Origin: JBGANR01 sp044222225
Lineage (GTDB): Bacteria > Actinomycetota > Actinomycetes > Mycobacteriales > Mycobacteriaceae
DNA: 64,000 nt
Reading direction: 5' to 3'
Assembly: GCA_044222225.1 (NCBI GenBank)
Contig: JBGANR010000023.1
Span: forward strand, 6,825 to 70,824
Within the stretch, counting starts at the first letter, position 1. Every line of letters begins with the position of its first letter. Below the pieces are notes generated by a model. The model worked only from the letters and a program-made list of their open reading frames with translations. It was not told the origin of the DNA and did not search any database. Made by a program: the position numbers and the translations under genes. Positions 34,368 to 43,254 of this stretch are shown here, in pieces.

Positions 34368-34373
34368 TCGCAA

Positions 34374-36098
34374 ATGGACCGACCGCCGATCGAGAACTAC
34401 TCATCGGCCCGCTCCCGGCTGCCATGGGTTCTTGCCGGGGCAGTCGTCGCCGCGTTGGCCGTTCTCGCCGCCGCGATCGTCTATTCCTTCAACCGCGGCG
34501 AGGACGTCACCGCCCGTTGGGAGACCGCCGGCACCATGACCTCCAACCCGTGGACGCCGTCGATCGTCAAACCCGGTGCACCGGTCACCGTTCCCGGTGA
34601 CTTCGTCGGCACCGCCACCGTGACGTCCGTCGCCGGTGACGACTGCGACAAGGAAGCCCTCAAACGCCACCTCGGCTCCGACCCGCGGCTGGCCGAGAAC
34701 TGGGCCCGGGTTCTCGGGATCACTGCCGGCGAGATCAGCGGCTACATCGACCGGCTTCAATCCCGACGGCTCACGGTTCCGGTGCAGGTGACGAACCACG
34801 ACTACGAAGGCGACAGCCCGCGGGAACTGCAATCCGTTCTCGACGTGGGTACCGCTGTGCTGACGGATGCCGACGGGACGCCGCGCGTGCGTTGTGTTTG
34901 TGGCAATCCGCTGAAGCCGGCTGCCGTGAAGGCCACGAAGTTCGACAACGTGCCGCCCGACGCCGAACCCGACAAGATCGTCACAAACCCGAGCACTAAC
35001 GGCACCAAGAGCACCGCTGTTCGGATCATCAAACGCCCATTCACTCAGACCGCATCCGGTATTCAACTCGCACCTGGCTACAGGATCGACGAGCGCAACA
35101 GCTTCCCATCGATACTCTGCAATCCGGGAATACCTACACCATACGGGCCAGGCGTCGCGAACTGCTATTTCAGTGACACAAAATTCCGTTGTTGGCCCGA
35201 CGGGACCGACGTCTATTGCCTCACAAACATCGCCGATACCACACTCGTACACGCTCCCGTCAAGTGGGTACAGCCATCCGTAGATCCGCCCGCACCCAGT
35301 CAACCTGACACCATCGAACTCGTAAGCGGATTTCTATGCTATCGCTATTACTACTACTCCAATGACGGTCGAGGCGAGGGAAAGCCCAGCTTGCTCGGCT
35401 GCTTTCGCGGAGACGAAGGAACTCGAGTTTGGGGCGACATAGACCGCAGCGGCCCTGTATGGACAGCCAGGACAGGCGATATACCGTTTTCAGGTACCAC
35501 ACCTAAGCCACTCACTACGGATGACGTTCGAGTCGCATACTACGCGGTCGACGAATCCACGAGTCAACCAGACTTGCCAACATCGAAGTCGACCTCAGCG
35601 TCACCCACCCAATCGTCGACAAGCACAACACCCAGTTCCCCGGTCGCCACGATGGACGGCTACGGCTCCTGGAAGATCGGGATGACCGACCAAGAGATCC
35701 TTCCGCTCGTCACCCCCTTGACGCGGGACCACTACGACACGGCCGACAAGGGTCGATGCCGAGCTCTATCCAACGAGCCTCCCGGCAGTGCCATATGGCG
35801 TTCCCAAGTATGGATAAACCAAAAGACTCGAGCCGTGACCGGAATCGATACTCCGGCCGGCGCCAAGACCGATCGCGGCGTCGGCGACGGATCGACACCC
35901 GCCCAGATTCGCGCCGCCTACTCAAAAGACCACGACATCCGCGAGGGAGGGATCGGCGGCCAGGCCTCGCCGGCCATCGAAGTGAGGCCGAAGGGATCGA
36001 CCGATCCGCGCCGATTCATCGGGTTCCCGATCTCCGACGACGGCACGTCCGGACCACCGAGCATCGGCCGGCACTACGCGTCTGAGGGTTGCATGTGA
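34374..36098 (+). CDS. DUF6777-type envelope protein with extra C-terminal module
   Basis: The 574-residue protein has a signal-anchor helix (RLPWVLAGAVVAALAVLAAA, about 15-36) and the rest outside the membrane. Residues 45-250 are nearly the same as in the genes at 36095 and 40036, including VPVQVTNHDYEGDSPRELQS and RVRCVCGNPLKPAAVKATKF, the DUF6777-type core. Residues 250-395 diverge and end in the shared DDVRVAYYAVDE. Unlike its paralogues it then has a Ser/Thr linker and a module of about 148 residues (427-574) starting DGYGSWKIGMTDQEI, which resembles the middle of the nearby VWA protein. Function is unknown. The third quarter of the gene is less GC-rich. Its stop overlaps the next gene by four bases. 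Confidence 0.75.
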   Translation: MDRPPIENYSSARSRLPWVLAGAVVAALAVLAAAIVYSFNRGEDVTARWETAGTMTSNPWTPSIVKPGAPVTVPGDFVGTATVTSVAGDDCDKEALKRHLGSDPRLAENWARVLGITAGEISGYIDRLQSRRLTVPVQVTNHDYEGDSPRELQSVLDVGTAVLTDADGTPRVRCVCGNPLKPAAVKATKFDNVPPDAEPDKIVTNPSTNGTKSTAVRIIKRPFTQTASGIQLAPGYRIDERNSFPSILCNPGIPTPYGPGVANCYFSDTKFRCWPDGTDVYCLTNIADTTLVHAPVKWVQPSVDPPAPSQPDTIELVSGFLCYRYYYYSNDGRGEGKPSLLGCFRGDEGTRVWGDIDRSGPVWTARTGDIPFSGTTPKPLTTDDVRVAYYAVDESTSQPDLPTSKSTSASPTQSSTSTTPSSPVATMDGYGSWKIGMTDQEILPLVTPLTRDHYDTADKGRCRALSNEPPGSAIWRSQVWINQKTRAVTGIDTPAGAKTDRGVGDGSTPAQIRAAYSKDHDIREGGIGGQASPAIEVRPKGSTDPRRFIGFPISDDGTSGPPSIGRHYASEGCM

Positions 36099-37276
36099 GC
36101 CATCCACCTGCCGAGAACTACCCGTCGACACCCGTCAGATCGCGCCTACCGTGGATTCTTGCTGGCGCCGTGGTCACCGCGCTGGCCGTCCTCGCGGCGG
36201 CGATCGTCTATTCCCTCAACCGCGGCGAGGACGTCACCGCGCGCTGGGAGACACCCAGCACGATGACCTCTAATCCGTGGACGCCGTCGATCGTCAAACC
36301 GGGAGCACCGGTCACGGTTCCCGGAAATTTCGTCGGCGCCGCTTCCGTTACCTCTGTCGTCGCCGGCGACGACTGCGACAAGGCTGCGCTCAAGAGGCAC
36401 CTGGCCTCCGATCCGAAGCTTGCTCGAAACTGGGCGGAGATCCTCGAAATTGCGGTAGCCGATATCGATTCGTATATCGACGGCCTGCAGTCACGCCGTC
36501 TCGCCGTACCTGTTCAGGTGACCAACCACGATTACGAAGGAGACCGTCCGCGGGAACTTCAGTCGGTCCTCGATGTCGGCACCGCTGTCCTCACCGATGC
36601 GGATGGGACGCCGCGCGTCCGTTGCGCTTGCGGGAACCCGCTCAAGCCGGCCGCGGGGAAGGCTACGAAGTTCGATAACCTGCCACCGGGCGCAGACGCT
36701 GGGGCAGTCGTGACCGATACAGCCGCCAATCACAATAAAGGCACAGCCATCCGCATCATCAAACGACCTATCACCAAGACGTCATCCGGAACACAGCCGA
36801 CGCAAGGATACACGATCAGCCGAAATTCGGTTCCCCGGGTATTTTGTCGCCGCGGCTCCACCACTCCTTATGGGACGTCGGCTTCCCGTTGCAGCAGCAC
36901 CGGCGACGGGTATTCGACCTGTTGGCCTACAGACGCCTACGTCAGTTGCCTCTGGGACATCACGCAAACGGAACTCTCCGAGTATCCGGTCGACGATTGG
37001 AGCGATACAGACGATGCTTATCACCCAACAATCGAACTAGCCAACGGATTCCTCTGCACCCGCCAACCCTTTCAAGGAAATCCGCGGGACGGCCTCCAGG
37101 GCAAGTTCGCCTGCCAATCAGGTGATGTTCACTCATCCTCGTCGAAGCATGGACACGGATGGGGAGAGATCGACCATCGCCAGTCGATGTGGACCATCCT
37201 CTTCTCCACCGACAACCAAGATCCACTCACAGCTGTCGATATTCGAGTCGCCTACTACGCTATCGATGAAACGTAG
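36095..37276 (+). CDS. DUF6777-type envelope protein, second copy
   Basis: The 393-residue paralogue of the preceding gene has the same signal-anchor (RLPWILAGAVVTALAVLAAA) and core (VPVQVTNHDYEGDRPRELQS; RVRCACGNPLKPAAGKATKF). A divergent, AT-richer C-terminal domain of about 150 residues with several cysteines ends in VDIRVAYYAIDET. I use GTG 36095, which overlaps the previous stop (ATGTGA) and follows GAGGG; TTG 36089 is possible. Cysteines in the variable region suggest disulfides outside the cell. Function is unknown. Confidence 0.75.
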   Translation: MSHPPAENYPSTPVRSRLPWILAGAVVTALAVLAAAIVYSLNRGEDVTARWETPSTMTSNPWTPSIVKPGAPVTVPGNFVGAASVTSVVAGDDCDKAALKRHLASDPKLARNWAEILEIAVADIDSYIDGLQSRRLAVPVQVTNHDYEGDRPRELQSVLDVGTAVLTDADGTPRVRCACGNPLKPAAGKATKFDNLPPGADAGAVVTDTAANHNKGTAIRIIKRPITKTSSGTQPTQGYTISRNSVPRVFCRRGSTTPYGTSASRCSSTGDGYSTCWPTDAYVSCLWDITQTELSEYPVDDWSDTDDAYHPTIELANGFLCTRQPFQGNPRDGLQGKFACQSGDVHSSSSKHGHGWGEIDHRQSMWTILFSTDNQDPLTAVDIRVAYYAIDET

Positions 37277-37465
37277 AACGAGAATACCGATCGTTCGAGC
37301 TCGAACCGACTGACGACCCAGACCTGACGACTGTCCACCCGCAGCTTCGTCGGTAGAGTCCACGTCTTACGGTTGGCTCGCCACCGCGACGACCGGCAGT
37401 CCGTCGAAGGCTGGCACCCAGCAGCTCCATACCGATAACCGCATCCGTCCGACAAGAGGCGCACT

Positions 37466-37717
37466 ATGTCTGTCACTGCGAGCGAGGCCCGCAAGAACCT
37501 GCTGTCACTCATTGAGCGTGTCAACGACGACCGCACCGCCCTCGAGATCGTCTCCCGCAACGGAAATGCCATCCTCATGCCCGCCGACGAGTACGCCGCG
37601 TGGCAAGAGACCGCGTACCTGCTCCGCTCCGTCACAAACGCGCGCCGACTGCTCGACGCCGGCGAACACGCCCGCACCGGTGCCACTGAAGTACACGAGC
37701 TCGATAGATTCGAATGA
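37466..37717 (+). CDS. Orphan Phd/YefM-family antitoxin
   Basis: The 83-residue product has the Phd/YefM DNA-binding fold signature MSVTASEARKNLLSLIERVN, followed by EIVSRNGNAILMPADEYAAW and ETAYLLRSVTNARRLLDAGE. It is close to mycobacterial RelJ/YefM antitoxins, which repress their own operon and neutralise a RelE/YoeB RNase. AAGAGG precedes the ATG. No toxin gene follows: the next 86 bases are non-coding and lead to the VWA gene. The C-terminus, which would bind the toxin, is also slightly shorter than in RelJ. It may be a solitary regulator or a TA remnant. Confidence 0.85.
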   Translation: MSVTASEARKNLLSLIERVNDDRTALEIVSRNGNAILMPADEYAAWQETAYLLRSVTNARRLLDAGEHARTGATEVHELDRFE

Positions 37718-37762
37718 GCGCCCGGCGGAGCCGAAGCTCCAGGCCGCGGCGTCCCCTGAATG

Positions 37763-37797
37763 GACGACTGCGACGAACGTCCGACGACCCATAGGTT
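37763..37797 (+). promoter_or_regulatory. Promoter of VWA gene, shared motif
   Basis: GACGACTGC (37763-37771), ACG, 12 bases, then CCCATAGG with -10 TAGGTT (37792-37797), 6 bases before the ATG at 37804. Order and spacing match the first DUF6777 gene exactly, suggesting co-regulation and leaderless mRNA. Confidence 0.55.
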
Positions 37798-37803
37798 CAG
37801 TTC

Positions 37804-39744
37804 ATGTCACGTCGCGCGACCGTCACGATGACCGCCGTCCTGGCGCTCGTGCTCGCCGCCTGCTCCGGCCGATCCACCGACAGTCCGACGTCATCGGCGC
37901 CCGACACCGTCGCGCCCGCGCCCATCCCCACGGTCATCGTGCTCGACGCGTCCGACTCCATGAACACTCCCGACGCACCTGGACCGCGTATCGACGCGGC
38001 GAAGAAGGCCGTCATCGCCCTCGCCGACGGACTTCCCGACAAGACCGCCTTCGGAGTCATCGCACTCGGTGCGACGAAGCCGGCGGCCACGACCCCCATC
38101 GATCTCGGCTGCGGTGACATCTCCACGGTCGTGCCGGTGGCGCCACTCGACAAGGCGTCGGTCACCCGCTCGCTGGAACCACTCAAGGCGCAGGGCTACA
38201 CGCCTCTTGGCGCGGCGATCCGCGCCGGCGCCGAATCCCTCCCCGCCGGTACTGCCTCTCTCGTCGTCGTCTCCGACGGCGAACCGAACTGCAGTCCCGA
38301 TCCGTGTGAGACGGTCGCGACCATCCGCGCCGCACGCCCCGACCTCACCATCAGTGCCGTCGGATTCAAAGCCGACGTCCCTGCGTTGAAATGCGTCGCC
38401 GACAAGGGCGGCGGAATCTACGTCACCGCCGACAACACCGACCAACTCATCGCGCGATTGACGGCCGTACAGAACGCGAACCTCGCCGCGACCCGACTCA
38501 CGACGACCGGTCGTGGCGACATGAAACTCGGCGATCGGCTCGAGGATATCCGCGCGCGACATGGCGACTTCCCGACCACCGGTGAAGCCTCCGGCAACAG
38601 GACGGTCTACATCTGGAAAGACTGCGCCTACACCATCGAGAACGGTGTCCTCGTCGAGATCGCGCCCCTCGCCCCCGGCAGTACCGTCCCCGGCAGCGGC
38701 GGGTCGACGATCGATGGGGTGGCTGCGGGCTCACCGGGGTCGAGGGCAGTTCAGCTGTACGGCGAACCGATATCCGATTCCGCCGGTAGCGCGACTTTCG
38801 TAGCCGACAAGAAGGCGGGTACCGGCTACCGCATCGGGTACTCCGGAATGAAAGGAGTGGCGTCGGGCACGGTGACGACCGTGATGCTATGCGGCTGCGT
38901 GCCGGTGGAGGAACCAAAGCCGGAACCTGTACTGGGGCGGGACAAGTTTCACGTGTACGCAGTCGGGTTCGGCAAGGCGAGACCCGACTTCTTCTCAATC
39001 GCCTCGACGGCATCAAGCACGGTCAGCGAGATCGCGTGGGAGTCATGGGGCAGCCAGGAGGCCGTCGGCAAGGGGCGATCTCAGCAGAATGGCGGAGGTC
39101 AGCCGCTGAGCGAGATCTGGGTGCTCGCCGCCGATCTAGGGTGGTGCAACGGAGTATGGACGTATCGAGGGCTGCAACGTTCTCCTACTCGTGGAGAAAC
39201 AACGTCGCGAAGTTCCGACTTTCGTGATATCTGCGAAGGTAATCGGAGCGCACCGCCGCCCGCCGAAAAAGTCGAGAAAGTAACACTCAGCCCGTCGAGC
39301 GCGCTTACGTTCGGCGGGGCTGGCGGCGTATATATCGGGGATCCAGAGTCGAAGATTCCAAATACATACATAGAAAGCGATACTATTACATCAGATCTCG
39401 GAATGTACCGCGTCGGCACAAAATTCTACTACTTTTCAAGCCTTTCAAAAGCCAGATCCGCCGACAAAGAAATCTATGTGAACCCAGACGGTATGATCTA
39501 CAGATTTAATTGGACGACAACAGATCTCGGTATCAAGGTGGGTTCAGAGCGACCAGATGTCGAGCATGCATACGCACCGTTCGAGCCAGGCCGCTGTCTA
39601 ACAAGCGGAGGAACCTGGACAGATTTCTATCGCGACCGCGCCACCGGACGGTTTATTCTGTTCCTCTATGACTCGGATGAAAAAGTCCGGCGCATCGTGA
39701 CGATGTCTGAGTTCACGAATGGCAAGTCGTGCGGATTCGACTAA
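37804..39744 (+). CDS. von Willebrand factor A lipoprotein
   Basis: The 646-residue protein has a lipoprotein signal with lipobox LAAC (Cys20) and a VWA domain at about 40-225. The MIDAS metal site is seen as DASDSMN (about 48-54), the GYTPLGAAI loop and VVSDGEPN. Residues 235-350 (RGDMKLGDRLEDIRARHGDF, then GYRIGYSGMKG) resemble the extra C-terminal module of the DUF6777 protein at 34374. The last 250 residues are unfamiliar and encoded by clearly AT-richer DNA (from about 39300), suggesting that the 3' part was acquired separately. It would be membrane-anchored and extracellular and may bind a ligand through the metal site. Partner and role are unknown. Confidence 0.75.
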   Translation: MSRRATVTMTAVLALVLAACSGRSTDSPTSSAPDTVAPAPIPTVIVLDASDSMNTPDAPGPRIDAAKKAVIALADGLPDKTAFGVIALGATKPAATTPIDLGCGDISTVVPVAPLDKASVTRSLEPLKAQGYTPLGAAIRAGAESLPAGTASLVVVSDGEPNCSPDPCETVATIRAARPDLTISAVGFKADVPALKCVADKGGGIYVTADNTDQLIARLTAVQNANLAATRLTTTGRGDMKLGDRLEDIRARHGDFPTTGEASGNRTVYIWKDCAYTIENGVLVEIAPLAPGSTVPGSGGSTIDGVAAGSPGSRAVQLYGEPISDSAGSATFVADKKAGTGYRIGYSGMKGVASGTVTTVMLCGCVPVEEPKPEPVLGRDKFHVYAVGFGKARPDFFSIASTASSTVSEIAWESWGSQEAVGKGRSQQNGGGQPLSEIWVLAADLGWCNGVWTYRGLQRSPTRGETTSRSSDFRDICEGNRSAPPPAEKVEKVTLSPSSALTFGGAGGVYIGDPESKIPNTYIESDTITSDLGMYRVGTKFYYFSSLSKARSADKEIYVNPDGMIYRFNWTTTDLGIKVGSERPDVEHAYAPFEPGRCLTSGGTWTDFYRDRATGRFILFLYDSDEKVRRIVTMSEFTNGKSCGFD

Positions 39745-39784
39745 CGACCCAACTACTTACAAGCCGGCTCAAGAATCAGCCACA

Positions 39785-40016
39785 CCACAGTACTACAGTA
39801 GTGTTGTGCGACTCGTTTAATCCAGATCTGATAGCCGGTCAGGCTTCGATCTCCATCGATGGACAATTTTTTCTCTTCGCTCAAGGGGTGGCGTCAAAAC
39901 GTCACGGTTCAGTGTGGACGGTCCAAATAGGTGACGAACCAGAACATAACGTTCCACCACCCACGCCTCTCACGACCGTCGACGTCCGAGTCGCCTACTA
40001 CGCCATCGACGAATAG
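39785..40016 (+). pseudogene. C-terminal remnant of a DUF6777-type gene
   Basis: The open frame ending at 40016 reads GSVWTVQIGDEPEHNV then PLTTVDVRVAYYAIDE before a stop. This matches the final 40-50 residues of the three intact DUF6777-type genes (for example PLTAVDIRVAYYAIDE in the second copy). The signal-anchor and core are missing. It lies directly after the VWA gene and 20 bases before an intact DUF6777-type gene, so a third tandem member seems to have been cut, probably when the VWA gene was placed here. Confidence 0.7.
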
Positions 40017-40035
40017 CGACCAGTGGAGCCAGTGA

Positions 40036-41235
40036 ATGATGAATAGCCAGCAATTCGAAGCACATCCGCAGGTACCAGCACGCTCCCGGCTCCCCTGGAT
40101 CCTCGCCGGGGCTGTCGTCGCTGCTCTCGCCGTCCTGGTCGCGGCCGTGGTCTACGCGCTCAACGATGACGACGTCACCGCGCGGTGGGAGACAGCCGAC
40201 ACCATGACGTCGAGTCCGTGGACGCCGTCGATAGTCAAGCCCGGCGCACCGGTCGACGTTCCCGGCAACTTCGTCGGGGCCGCCGACGTCACGTCCATCG
40301 CCGGTGACGACTGTGACAAGGAGGCCCTCAAGAAACATCTCGCGTCCAATCCGAGACTGGCGCAGAACTGGGCCCAGATTCTCGGGATCAGCGTCGCCGA
40401 GATCAACGGCTACATAGACAGACTCCAATCGCGCCGGCTCACGGTGCCCGTCCAGGTGACCAATCACGACTACGAGGGCGACAGCCCTCGCGAATTGCAA
40501 TCCGTACTCGATGCCGGCACCGCCGTCCTCACCGACGCCGATGGGACACCGCGCGTCCGCTGCGCCTGCGGAAACCCGCTCAAGCCCGCCGCAGCGAAGG
40601 CCACGAAGTTCGACAACCTTCCGCCCGGCGCCGATCCTGACAAGGTTGTTACCGAACCCTCAACCAACGGCAACAATGGCACCGCGATCCGGGTCATCAA
40701 ACGACCCTTTGTCAAGACCGCGACCGGAATCCAACTCAATCCAGGTTATGCTAGTACAGGCGTTGACCAGTCTGGACCGCAAACCAATTGCTGGAACCGC
40801 TCGGCCACGCCATACGGAAAATCTACAGCGCGATGCAACTGGGGTGGCGACGAGGCTCTAGATTGCTGGGTCAATGCCGACATGGCCTACTGCCTGCCAC
40901 CCGACACATTCGCGACTGGCTCAAACCTGAAGGAACACAAGGACATCAACTGGCTGAATTACGTCCAACCGAATGATCCAGCAATTCCTACGACCATCGA
41001 GTTGGCCAATGGATTCGCGTGCCGACCTGGACTCAATCTCGGCGGAAGGCATCGCGACGGCATGGAAGGTACCTTCTTCTGCCGCGTCGGCGGCAAAGAA
41101 TCGTCCGTTCTCGGCTACGGCTGGGGCGCGATGGATCGCAGCCAGCCGGCCTGGACGATCCATTTCACCACCGACTACAGTTCTCCGCCGACCGACATGG
41201 ACATCCGAATCGCGTACTACACTGTCGACGAATAG
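40036..41235 (+). CDS. DUF6777-type envelope protein, last intact copy
   Basis: The 399-residue paralogue begins MMNSQQFEAHPQVPARSRLP with the signal-anchor ILAGAVVAALAVLVAAVVYA. It has the same core as the other copies (VPVQVTNHDYEGDSPRELQS; RVRCACGNPLKPAAAKATKF) and a divergent Cys- and Trp-containing C-terminal domain ending DMDIRIAYYTVDE. GTGGAG lies 9 bases before the first ATG. It is the last gene before the S10 cluster and is followed by two hairpins. Function is unknown. Confidence 0.75.
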   Translation: MMNSQQFEAHPQVPARSRLPWILAGAVVAALAVLVAAVVYALNDDDVTARWETADTMTSSPWTPSIVKPGAPVDVPGNFVGAADVTSIAGDDCDKEALKKHLASNPRLAQNWAQILGISVAEINGYIDRLQSRRLTVPVQVTNHDYEGDSPRELQSVLDAGTAVLTDADGTPRVRCACGNPLKPAAAKATKFDNLPPGADPDKVVTEPSTNGNNGTAIRVIKRPFVKTATGIQLNPGYASTGVDQSGPQTNCWNRSATPYGKSTARCNWGGDEALDCWVNADMAYCLPPDTFATGSNLKEHKDINWLNYVQPNDPAIPTTIELANGFACRPGLNLGGRHRDGMEGTFFCRVGGKESSVLGYGWGAMDRSQPAWTIHFTTDYSSPPTDMDIRIAYYTVDE

Positions 41236-41258
41236 CCCAATGCCTACACGCCCAAGGT

Positions 41259-41302
41259 GATGCACGATCGTCCAAGGCCATGACCTTGGACGACCGTGCA
41301 TC
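41259..41302 (+). terminator. Hairpin terminator candidate after DUF6777 gene
   Basis: Nineteen-position arms (41259-41277 and 41284-41302) pair with a single mismatch around a 6-base loop, 24 bases after the stop codon. There is no T tract. It could act in both directions. The rest of 41236-41517 holds the rpsQ hairpin and no gene. Confidence 0.6.
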
Positions 41303-41453
41303 GGGGTAGACGTCCGCGCAAACCCCTCCCCCAGCACACACCGACATCCCGTTCCCGCCTGCGGAATCCGTTGCCGCCGCGCCGATAGTCCGAGCGGGAA
41401 CGGAAAACCCGCGCGACAACGGACAGCGCGCGCACAAACCGCACCCCGCATAC

Positions 41454-41490
41454 CACGAAGGCCCGCCCCAGAACGGGACGGGCCTTCGTG
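41454..41490 (-). terminator. Hairpin terminator after rpsQ
   Basis: A 12-bp perfect stem (arms 41454-41465 and 41479-41490), extended inward by three pairs past one mismatch, begins 28 bases after the rpsQ stop. It lacks a T tract. It marks the end of the S10-cluster transcript. Confidence 0.65.
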
Positions 41491-41517
41491 TCGCTTCTCG
41501 AAGCGTGGGAGCCGGAC

Positions 41518-41802
41518 CTACTTGGCCTTCTCCAGCACCTCGACCAGCCGCCAGCGCTTCGTGGCCGACAGCGGGCGGGTCTCCATGAGGCGGACGCGGT
41601 CGCCGATACCGGCGACGCCGTTCTCGTCGTGCGCCTTCACCTTGGAGGTGGTGCGGATGATCTTGCCGTACAGAGGATGCTTCACGCGGTCCTCGAGCTC
41701 GACGACGATCGTCTTCTGCATCTTGTCCGAGACGACGTAGCCGATCCGCTCCTTGCGGCTGCCGCGCTCTTCCTTGTTCTCACTCACGTTCGCCTCACTC
41801 AC
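41518..41802 (-). CDS. rpsQ: 30S ribosomal protein S17
   Basis: S17 is a primary binder of the 16S 5' domain. The 94-residue protein has the OB-fold core RIGYVVSDKMQKTIVVELED and the signature GIGDRVRLMETRPLSATKRW, with a short charged N-terminal extension (SEANVSENKEERGSRKE). Its start overlaps the rpmC stop by four bases. It is the last S10-cluster gene before a 26-kb insertion that separates it from rplN. Confidence 0.98.
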   Translation of the reverse strand: MSEANVSENKEERGSRKERIGYVVSDKMQKTIVVELEDRVKHPLYGKIIRTTSKVKAHDENGVAGIGDRVRLMETRPLSATKRWRLVEVLEKAK

Positions 41803-42032
41803 GCGTCGTCACCGTCCGGGCCGGTGGCGAGGCCGAGCTCGCGCTCCCGCATCACCGTGTAGACCCGGGCGATCTCCCGGCGCACGGCACGCAGCCGACG
41901 GTTGTTGGTCAGCTGCCCCGTCGCCATCTGAAAGCGCAGGTTGAACAGCTCTTCCTTCGACTCCTTCAGGCGATCGACGAGGGCGTCGTCGTCCAGGTCA
42001 CGCAGTTCGCCTGCGGCGACTCCGAGTCCCAT
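41799..42032 (-). CDS. rpmC: 50S ribosomal protein L29
   Basis: L29 sits at the peptide exit tunnel and docks trigger factor and SRP. The 77-residue product begins MGLGVAAGELRDLDDDALVD and has the signature ELFNLRFQMATGQLTNNRRL. The ATG shares one base with the rplP stop (TGATG), which fixes the start although the frame stays open upstream. Confidence 0.97.
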   Translation of the reverse strand: MGLGVAAGELRDLDDDALVDRLKESKEELFNLRFQMATGQLTNNRRLRAVRREIARVYTVMRERELGLATGPDGDDA

Positions 42033-42448
42033 CAGAACTGCTCCTCTCGTGTCACGATCCGGGTCTTGCACGGCAGCTTGTGCTGCGCGCGCCGCAGCGC
42101 CTCACGGGCGATCTGCTCGTTGGGGTAGCTCATCTCGAACAGCACGCGGCCCGGCTTGATGGGCGCGACCCACCACTCCGGCGAGCCCTTGCCGGAACCC
42201 ATGCGGGTCTCGGCCGGCTTCTTCGTGATCGGGCGGTCCGGGAAGATGTTGATCCAGACCTTGCCGCCACGCTTGATGTGGCGGTTGATCGCGATACGCG
42301 CCGACTCGATCTGCCGGTTGGTGATGTACGCGCTCTCCAGAGCCTGGATGCCGTACTCGCCGAACGACACCTTGGTGCCGCCCGACGCCTGACCCGACAG
42401 GTCGGGGTGGTGCTGCTTGCGGTGCTTGACTCGACGGGGAATCAGCAT
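42032..42448 (-). CDS. rplP: 50S ribosomal protein L16
   Basis: L16 helps form the A-site tRNA pocket. The 138-residue protein begins MLIPRRVKHRKQHHPDLSGQ and contains the signature IESARIAINRHIKRGGKVWI and RMGSGKGSPEWWVAPIKPGR. It lies between rpsC and rpmC, with a 5-base gap to rpsC. Confidence 0.99.
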   Translation of the reverse strand: MLIPRRVKHRKQHHPDLSGQASGGTKVSFGEYGIQALESAYITNRQIESARIAINRHIKRGGKVWINIFPDRPITKKPAETRMGSGKGSPEWWVAPIKPGRVLFEMSYPNEQIAREALRRAQHKLPCKTRIVTREEQF

Positions 42449-42453
42449 GTGCC

Positions 42454-43253
<800 letters not shown>

Positions 43254-43254
<1 letters not shown>

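Noticed and set aside
34176..34373. FNR-, NarL- or GlnR-type operator between narG and the DUF6777 gene
   Set aside because: No palindrome of the expected half-sites and spacing could be recognised by eye.
37718..37803. Toxin gene downstream of the Phd/YefM antitoxin
   Set aside because: The 86 bases before the VWA gene cannot encode a RelE/YoeB toxin and contain a promoter instead.
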